NCBI GenBank assembly: GCA_002732675.1
Contig: NVRR01000083.1
Span: 1-10,986, forward strand
Length of the DNA: 10,986 nt
Source of the DNA: Sneathiella sp.
GTDB taxonomy: Bacteria; Pseudomonadota; Alphaproteobacteria; Sneathiellales; Sneathiellaceae
Direction of reading: 5' to 3'
The notes below the pieces were generated by a model. The model ran no database searches and had not been told where the DNA came from. It worked only from the letters and a program-made list of their open reading frames with translations. Each line of letters starts with the position of its first letter. Within the stretch, counting starts at the first letter, position 1. This document shows, piece by piece, positions 7,512 through 10,986 of this stretch. Position numbers and translations under genes: made by a program.

Positions 7512-9317
7512 TTAAGCGTCGCTATTTTCGATTATTTCAAGGAAATGCGTTCCATATTTTTCTTTCTTGCTGGCGCCAACACCAGAGAGCTCGCCAAAGG
7601 CATTCAGGGTTTGTGGTTTCAGCTGTGCCATTTCCACCAGCGTCTTGTCGTGAAAGATGACGTAGGGCGGAACATTCTGCTGTTTAGCCAAGGCAAGGCG
7701 GGTCGATTTAAGCAGCGCAAAAAGAACTTCTTCCGCTTTCGATGTAAAAATAGCGGACGACATCGTTTTTTGTTTTTTTGTTTTCTGCGAGACCGTTAGC
7801 TTCTTAAGCTGAAGTTTTTCCTCACCTTTTAAAACCGGTCGACACGTTTCATTCAGGGACAGCCCGCCATATCCCTCCGTGTCGACATTAATCAGGCCAA
7901 GCGCCAGTAGTTGTCTGAAAATCGATTGCCAGTCCGCGCGGGAAAATGCCGTGCCGAGACCATAGGTTTTAAAGGTCTCATGGCCGAATTTTCGTATTTT
8001 GTCTGTATCTGCACCAAGCAGGATATCGATAATATGACCGGCACCGAACATCTCGCCGGTGCGGTAAATTGTGGAGAAGGCCATTTGCGCTGCTTCGGTT
8101 GCGTCAAATAGCGCGGGCGGCGATAGGCAATTGTCGCAGTTATTACAGCTCATCGGTGGGTCTTCACCAAAATATTTCAGGAGCATATGGCGGCGGCACA
8201 GGGCACTTTCGCAAAACTGCAGCAGGGAATCGAGCTTGGCACGATCCAGCTTCTGTTGCTGCTGGCTTTTGTCCGGATTATGCATCAGGGATTTGAGCTT
8301 CGCCACATCCTGAAGGCCAAAGGCAAGCCAGGCGTCCGCCGGTAATCCATCGCGTCCCGCGCGGCCGGTTTCCTGATAATAGGCTTCCATATTCTTGGGC
8401 AGGTCCATATGGGCGACAAAGCGGACATCGGGTTTGTCGATGCCCATGCCAAAGGCGATTGTGGCGACAATAATAACCCCGTCCTCTTTCAAAAACCGTG
8501 ATTGGGTTTTTCGCCGGACTTCGGCTGCGAGGCCCGCGTGATACGGCAACGCAATACGTCCGGTGGCAGCTATTTTCGCCGCAACCTGCTCGACTTTTTT
8601 GCGCGACATGCAATAGACGATGCCGGCATTTTCCGAGTGCTCAGCTTCGATAAAGGACAGGAGCTGCGAGACGCCGCCGACTTTATCCGTCAGTCGGTAA
8701 CAGATATTGGGTCGGTCAAATCCGGCTCTGAAAATTTCCCCATATTGAAGGCCCAGCCGTTCAATAATATCCTTTTCCGTTGGCGTATCGGCGGTGGCAG
8801 TCAGGGCCAGTCTCGGGATATTGGGAAAATGCTCGTGCAGGACGGCAAGCTTCAGATATTCGGGACGGAAATCATGGCCCCACTGCGACACACAATGCGC
8901 CTCATCAATGGCGAACAGCGAGATTTGGCATTGGGCCAACAAATCCATAAAGCCGTTGGCAAAAAGCCGCTCCGGGGCGATATAAAGCAGTTTGAGATCA
9001 CCCGCGAGAAGCGCCCGCTTCACGTCGCCTTGTTCTTCTCCGCTAAGCGACGAGTTCAAGGCCGCCGCGGCAATTCCGAGCTGTTGCAGGGCGTCAACCT
9101 GGTTCTGCATTAAAGCAATGAGCGGAGAAATAACAACGGCGACGCCGTCCAGACAAAGGGCAGGTATCTGATAGCACAGCGACTTGCCGCCCCCGGTCGG
9201 CATGAGGACCAGGGCGTCTCTTTTTGCGAGAATATGACGAATAATGTCTTCTTGCTGACCGCGAAAATCGGGGTATCCGAAAATGTCAGTAAGGAAATGT
9301 TTTGGATCACGGCTCAT
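7512..9317 (-). CDS. recQ: ATP-dependent DNA helicase RecQ
   Basis: A 601-residue 3'-5' DNA helicase for recombination and stalled-fork repair, near the 609 aa of E. coli RecQ. In order: motif 0 FGYPDFRGQQ (13-22), Walker A MPTGGGKS (39-46, Lys45), motif II DEAH (138-141), motif III TATA, motif V-like ATIAFGMGIDKPDVRF (285-300) and motif VI QETGRAGRDG (315-324) with its arginine fingers. The RecQ-Ct zinc ligands Cys374, Cys391, Cys394 and Cys397 are present, followed by the winged helix and a single HRDC domain (about 524-601). I chose ATG 9317 over an in-frame TTG at 9347: the TTG has no ribosome site, the RecQ fold begins just after the ATG, and a good promoter (9351-9324) would lie inside the longer version. 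No strong Shine-Dalgarno precedes the ATG, consistent with a leaderless mRNA. It is transcribed divergently from dnaE. Confidence 0.97.
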   Translation of the reverse strand: MSRDPKHFLTDIFGYPDFRGQQEDIIRHILAKRDALVLMPTGGGKSLCYQIPALCLDGVAVVISPLIALMQNQVDALQQLGIAAAALNSSLSGEEQGDVKRALLAGDLKLLYIAPERLFANGFMDLLAQCQISLFAIDEAHCVSQWGHDFRPEYLKLAVLHEHFPNIPRLALTATADTPTEKDIIERLGLQYGEIFRAGFDRPNICYRLTDKVGGVSQLLSFIEAEHSENAGIVYCMSRKKVEQVAAKIAATGRIALPYHAGLAAEVRRKTQSRFLKEDGVIIVATIAFGMGIDKPDVRFVAHMDLPKNMEAYYQETGRAGRDGLPADAWLAFGLQDVAKLKSLMHNPDKSQQQQKLDRAKLDSLLQFCESALCRRHMLLKYFGEDPPMSCNNCDNCLSPPALFDATEAAQMAFSTIYRTGEMFGAGHIIDILLGADTDKIRKFGHETFKTYGLGTAFSRADWQSIFRQLLALGLINVDTEGYGGLSLNETCRPVLKGEEKLQLKKLTVSQKTKKQKTMSSAIFTSKAEEVLFALLKSTRLALAKQQNVPPYVIFHDKTLVEMAQLKPQTLNAFGELSGVGASKKEKYGTHFLEIIENSDA

Positions 9318-9323
9318 CCGCTC

Positions 9324-9351
9324 TTTATACAGGCATTCGGCGGTCAATCAA
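9324..9351 (-). promoter_or_regulatory. recQ promoter, predicted leaderless start
   Basis: Minus-strand TTGATT (9351-9346), 16-base spacer, TATAAA (9329-9324): 4/6 and 5/6 matches to sigma70 elements. Only six bases (GAGCGG) separate the -10 box from the A of ATG 9317, so initiation at the normal distance would fall on the start codon itself. Confidence 0.55.
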
Positions 9352-9361
9352 TGGGGTTAAA

Positions 9362-9370
9362 TGTGTAAAA
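9362..9370 (-). promoter_or_regulatory. Relaxed DnaA box
   Basis: The minus strand reads TTTTACACA, fitting the relaxed DnaA-box consensus TTWTNCACA. It lies just upstream of the predicted recQ -35 element and faces the opposite way to the perfect box at 9496-9504. Confidence 0.35.
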
Positions 9371-9395
9371 TTTTCCGTTTCAATTTTGGAATTTA

Positions 9396-9422
9396 AGCCG
9401 GCTCCGTCGTCGTCGAGACGAC
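9396..9422. repeat. Palindrome and small inverted repeat in the recQ-dnaE intergenic region
   Basis: AGCCGGCT (9396-9403) is a perfect 8-base palindrome. Three bases later GTCGTC (9406-9411) and GACGAC (9417-9422) form a 6-bp stem with a 5-base loop. Neither is followed by a T-run, so a protein-binding site or an mRNA leader hairpin is more plausible than a terminator. Apart from these, the DnaA boxes and the recQ promoter, I see nothing coding in 9318-9595; no convincing dnaE promoter was found. Confidence 0.4.
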
Positions 9423-9495
9423 AATATAGCTGCAGGGCAGAACAGACTTGAAAGCTGTTTAGGAGTTTGCGGCCTGGATGCGCGCGCGGGGAGAC

Positions 9496-9504
9496 TTATC
9501 CACA
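9496..9504 (+). promoter_or_regulatory. Perfect DnaA box TTATCCACA upstream of dnaE
   Basis: The nine bases match the strongest E. coli DnaA box exactly. It lies 91 bases before the dnaE start codon and 7 bases after a short GC-alternating tract (9480-9488). DnaA could use it to tune dnaE transcription; a chance match is possible. Confidence 0.5.
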
Positions 9505-9582
9505 AGATTTTTAGGCCGAGGCGAAACGGTCCCTGTTTCTTTTTGACGGGTGTGCAATAAAGGGATGGCTCAAATCATTGTT

Positions 9583-9587
9583 GGAGG
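9583..9587 (+). promoter_or_regulatory. dnaE ribosome binding site
   Basis: GGAGG followed by an 8-base spacer to GTG 9596. It is the best Shine-Dalgarno in the window and fixes the non-ATG start of dnaE. Confidence 0.85.
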
Positions 9588-9595
9588 AATTGCCC

Positions 9596-10986
9596 GTGTC
9601 CCGGCCCAAGTCTCGCACCGCCGCTGGCCCTGAATTTATTCATCTGCGGGTTCATTCCGCCTATTCTCTGTCAGAGGGGGCGGTGCCGGTTAAGATGATG
9701 GCCTCCCTTTGTAAGCAGCAGGCGATGCCCGCAGTGGCGATCACGGATACCAGCAACATGTTTGGCGCGCTTGAATTTTCGTTGGCCATGCAAGATAGCG
9801 GTGTGCAGCCTATTATTGGCTGCCAGCTTGCCATTACAAGTCATGACGGGGTCGATCGGAGCGGACGAAAGCCGGAGCCGGATACGATTGTATTATTGGC
9901 GCAAAACGAGACGGGCTATCGCCATCTTCTCAAGCTTACCTCGCATGCCTTTTTGAAATCAGATGCCGGAGAGACAGCTCAAGTCCCGTTTGAGGTACTC
10001 GAGAAACATTGTGACGGCGTTATCTGTCTTATGGGTGGCGCCGAAGGCCCTATTGGTCGTCTGATCGCCAATGATCAGATGGACGCGGCGGAAGCTTATG
10101 TCGGGCGTCTGCAAGCGCTTTTCCCGGGTCGACTTTATATGGAACTGCAGCGCCATGGCACGCCGTTGGAACAGAAGACCGAGCCGGGCCTGGTGGAGAT
10201 GGCCTATAAAATGGACATTCCGCTGGTGGCGACCAACGAAGTCTTCTTTCCCGATCGTTCTATGTACAGCGCTCATGATGCGCTGCTGTGCATTGCCGAA
10301 GGGAAATATGTCGGGGATTCGGACCGTATTAAACGGACGCCTGAACATTTTTTCAAATCCACCTCTCAGATGGTTGAGCTTTTTGATGATTTACCCGAGG
10401 CCATTTCGAACACAGTCGTAATCGCCAAACGGTGCGCTGTTGCCTCTAAACGGCATGAACCTATCTTGCCGACATTTTCCTCCGCCGATGGGCTCGATGA
10501 AGCCGCGGAATTGGAGGCGATGGCGACCAAAGGACTGCATATCCGCCTTGAGAATGAAGTATTTACGGCGGAGATGGACGAGACAGCACGGAGCGAGGCA
10601 GCAAAAGAATATATCGATCGCCTCAATTATGAAATTGGCGTGATCAACCAGATGGGCTTCCCGGGGTATTTCCTGATCGTTTCCGACTTTATTCAATGGT
10701 CGAAGGAAAATAATGTTCCTGTAGGGCCGGGGCGTGGTTCCGGCGCCGGGTCGGTTGTCGCCTGGGCGTTGACCATCACCGATCTTGACCCGTTACGTTT
10801 CGGCTTATTGTTCGAACGTTTTCTTAATCCTGAACGGGTGTCCATGCCCGACTTTGATACCGATTTTTGTCAGGACAAGCGCGAAAAAGTCATCCGCTAT
10901 GTGCAGGATAAATATGGCCATGATCAGGTGGCGCAGATTATCACCTTTGGCACATTGCAGGCCCGTGTGGTTTTGCGCGATGTCGG
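9596..10986 (+). CDS. dnaE: DNA polymerase III alpha subunit DnaE (3' end off window)
   Basis: The main replicative polymerase subunit; 463 full codons are visible without a stop, out of roughly 1150 expected. Translation starts at GTG 9596 ([19 protein letters not shown]), set by GGAGG 8 bases upstream. The PHP domain opens with [13 protein letters not shown] (16-28): the second metal-binding His of the HLH signature is Arg18, as in E. coli, so PHP proofreading is probably inactive and a separate DnaQ needed. The palm shows [11 protein letters not shown] (376-386) and the catalytic PDFDTDF with Asp419 and Asp421, matching E. coli Asp401/Asp403; the third catalytic Asp lies beyond the window. 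The sequence continues with [18 protein letters not shown]. The product looks like replicative DnaE1 rather than mutagenic DnaE2/ImuC, since no ImuA/ImuB neighbours are seen, though the C-terminus that would help decide is missing. recQ is divergent upstream. Confidence 0.96.
   Translation, partial: MSRPKSRTAAGPEFIHLRVHSAYSLSEGAVPVKMMASLCKQQAMPAVAITDTSNMFGALEFSLAMQDSGVQPIIGCQLAITSHDGVDRSGRKPEPDTIVLLAQNETGYRHLLKLTSHAFLKSDAGETAQVPFEVLEKHCDGVICLMGGAEGPIGRLIANDQMDAAEAYVGRLQALFPGRLYMELQRHGTPLEQKTEPGLVEMAYKMDIPLVATNEVFFPDRSMYSAHDALLCIAEGKYVGDSDRIKRTPEHFFKSTSQMVELFDDLPEAISNTVVIAKRCAVASKRHEPILPTFSSADGLDEAAELEAMATKGLHIRLENEVFTAEMDETARSEAAKEYIDRLNYEIGVINQMGFPGYFLIVSDFIQWSKENNVPVGPGRGSGAGSVVAWALTITDLDPLRFGLLFERFLNPERVSMPDFDTDFCQDKREKVIRYVQDKYGHDQVAQIITFGTLQARVVLRDV

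Noticed and set aside
8502..9113. A 203-codon plus-strand open frame inside recQ
   Set aside because: Antisense to the RecQ helicase core; its composition is the mirror of conserved motifs and no homology is recognisable.
9523..9544. GAAAC/GTTTC hairpin followed by T-rich sequence before dnaE as an attenuator
   Set aside because: A 5-bp stem with only two G-C pairs is too weak; the T-run is probably incidental.
9543..9571. TTGACG at 9543-9548 as the -35 of a dnaE promoter
   Set aside because: At 17-18 bases downstream the sequence is TGGCTC/GGCTCA, not a -10 box, so the pair is unsupported.

Overview
The window looks like chromosomal DNA of a moderate-GC alphaproteobacterium. The clues are a DnaE with the degenerate [13 protein letters not shown] start, a fused FadB-like beta-oxidation enzyme, a Tag-like glycosylase of a form I recall from alphaproteobacteria, and a Tat-dependent molybdenum hydroxylase. 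Genus cannot be settled from sequence alone. No transposase, integrase, CRISPR array, tRNA or rRNA is visible, and no intergenic gap exceeds about 280 bases.

Layout. Bases 2-1231 (+) hold the C-terminal part of a bifunctional enoyl-CoA hydratase/3-hydroxyacyl-CoA dehydrogenase whose N-terminus lies off the window. It converges on a minus-strand run and shares one hairpin terminator with it (1256-1293). In transcription order the run is: [2Fe-2S] small subunit (7432-6974) and Tat-exported molybdopterin large subunit (6971-4707) of an aldehyde/N-heterocycle-type hydroxylase; a divergent Tag-like DNA glycosylase (4658-3987); a class III CaiB/BaiF CoA-transferase (3910-2786); and a 14-TM DHA2-type MFS transporter (2738-1284). 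Gaps are 2 to 76 bases, so this may be one operon, with a plausible promoter at 7468-7496 and a possible internal one before the transporter. Upstream on the same strand is recQ (9317-7512). After a 278-base intergenic region, dnaE starts divergently (9596 onward, +) and runs off the end; it is easily missed because it has a GTG start and no stop in the window.

How the genes may work together. Molybdenum hydroxylase, CoA-transferase, transporter and the neighbouring hydroxyacyl-CoA dehydrogenase could form a route that oxidises an organic substrate in the periplasm, activates the acid as a CoA thioester and degrades it by beta-oxidation. That is inference from context; no substrate can be read from the sequence. 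recQ and dnaE are replication/repair genes, and the space between them carries a perfect DnaA box, a second relaxed DnaA box, inverted repeats, and a recQ promoter whose spacing predicts a leaderless mRNA.

The most interesting items are the Tag-like glycosylase, which lacks the Tag zinc ligands and catalytic Glu but has an HhH-GPD-type Asp; the DnaA boxes between recQ and dnaE; the possible leaderless recQ transcript; and the uncharacterised hydroxylase/CoA-transferase/transporter cluster. I did not find convincing evidence of a wholly new defence or mobile system.
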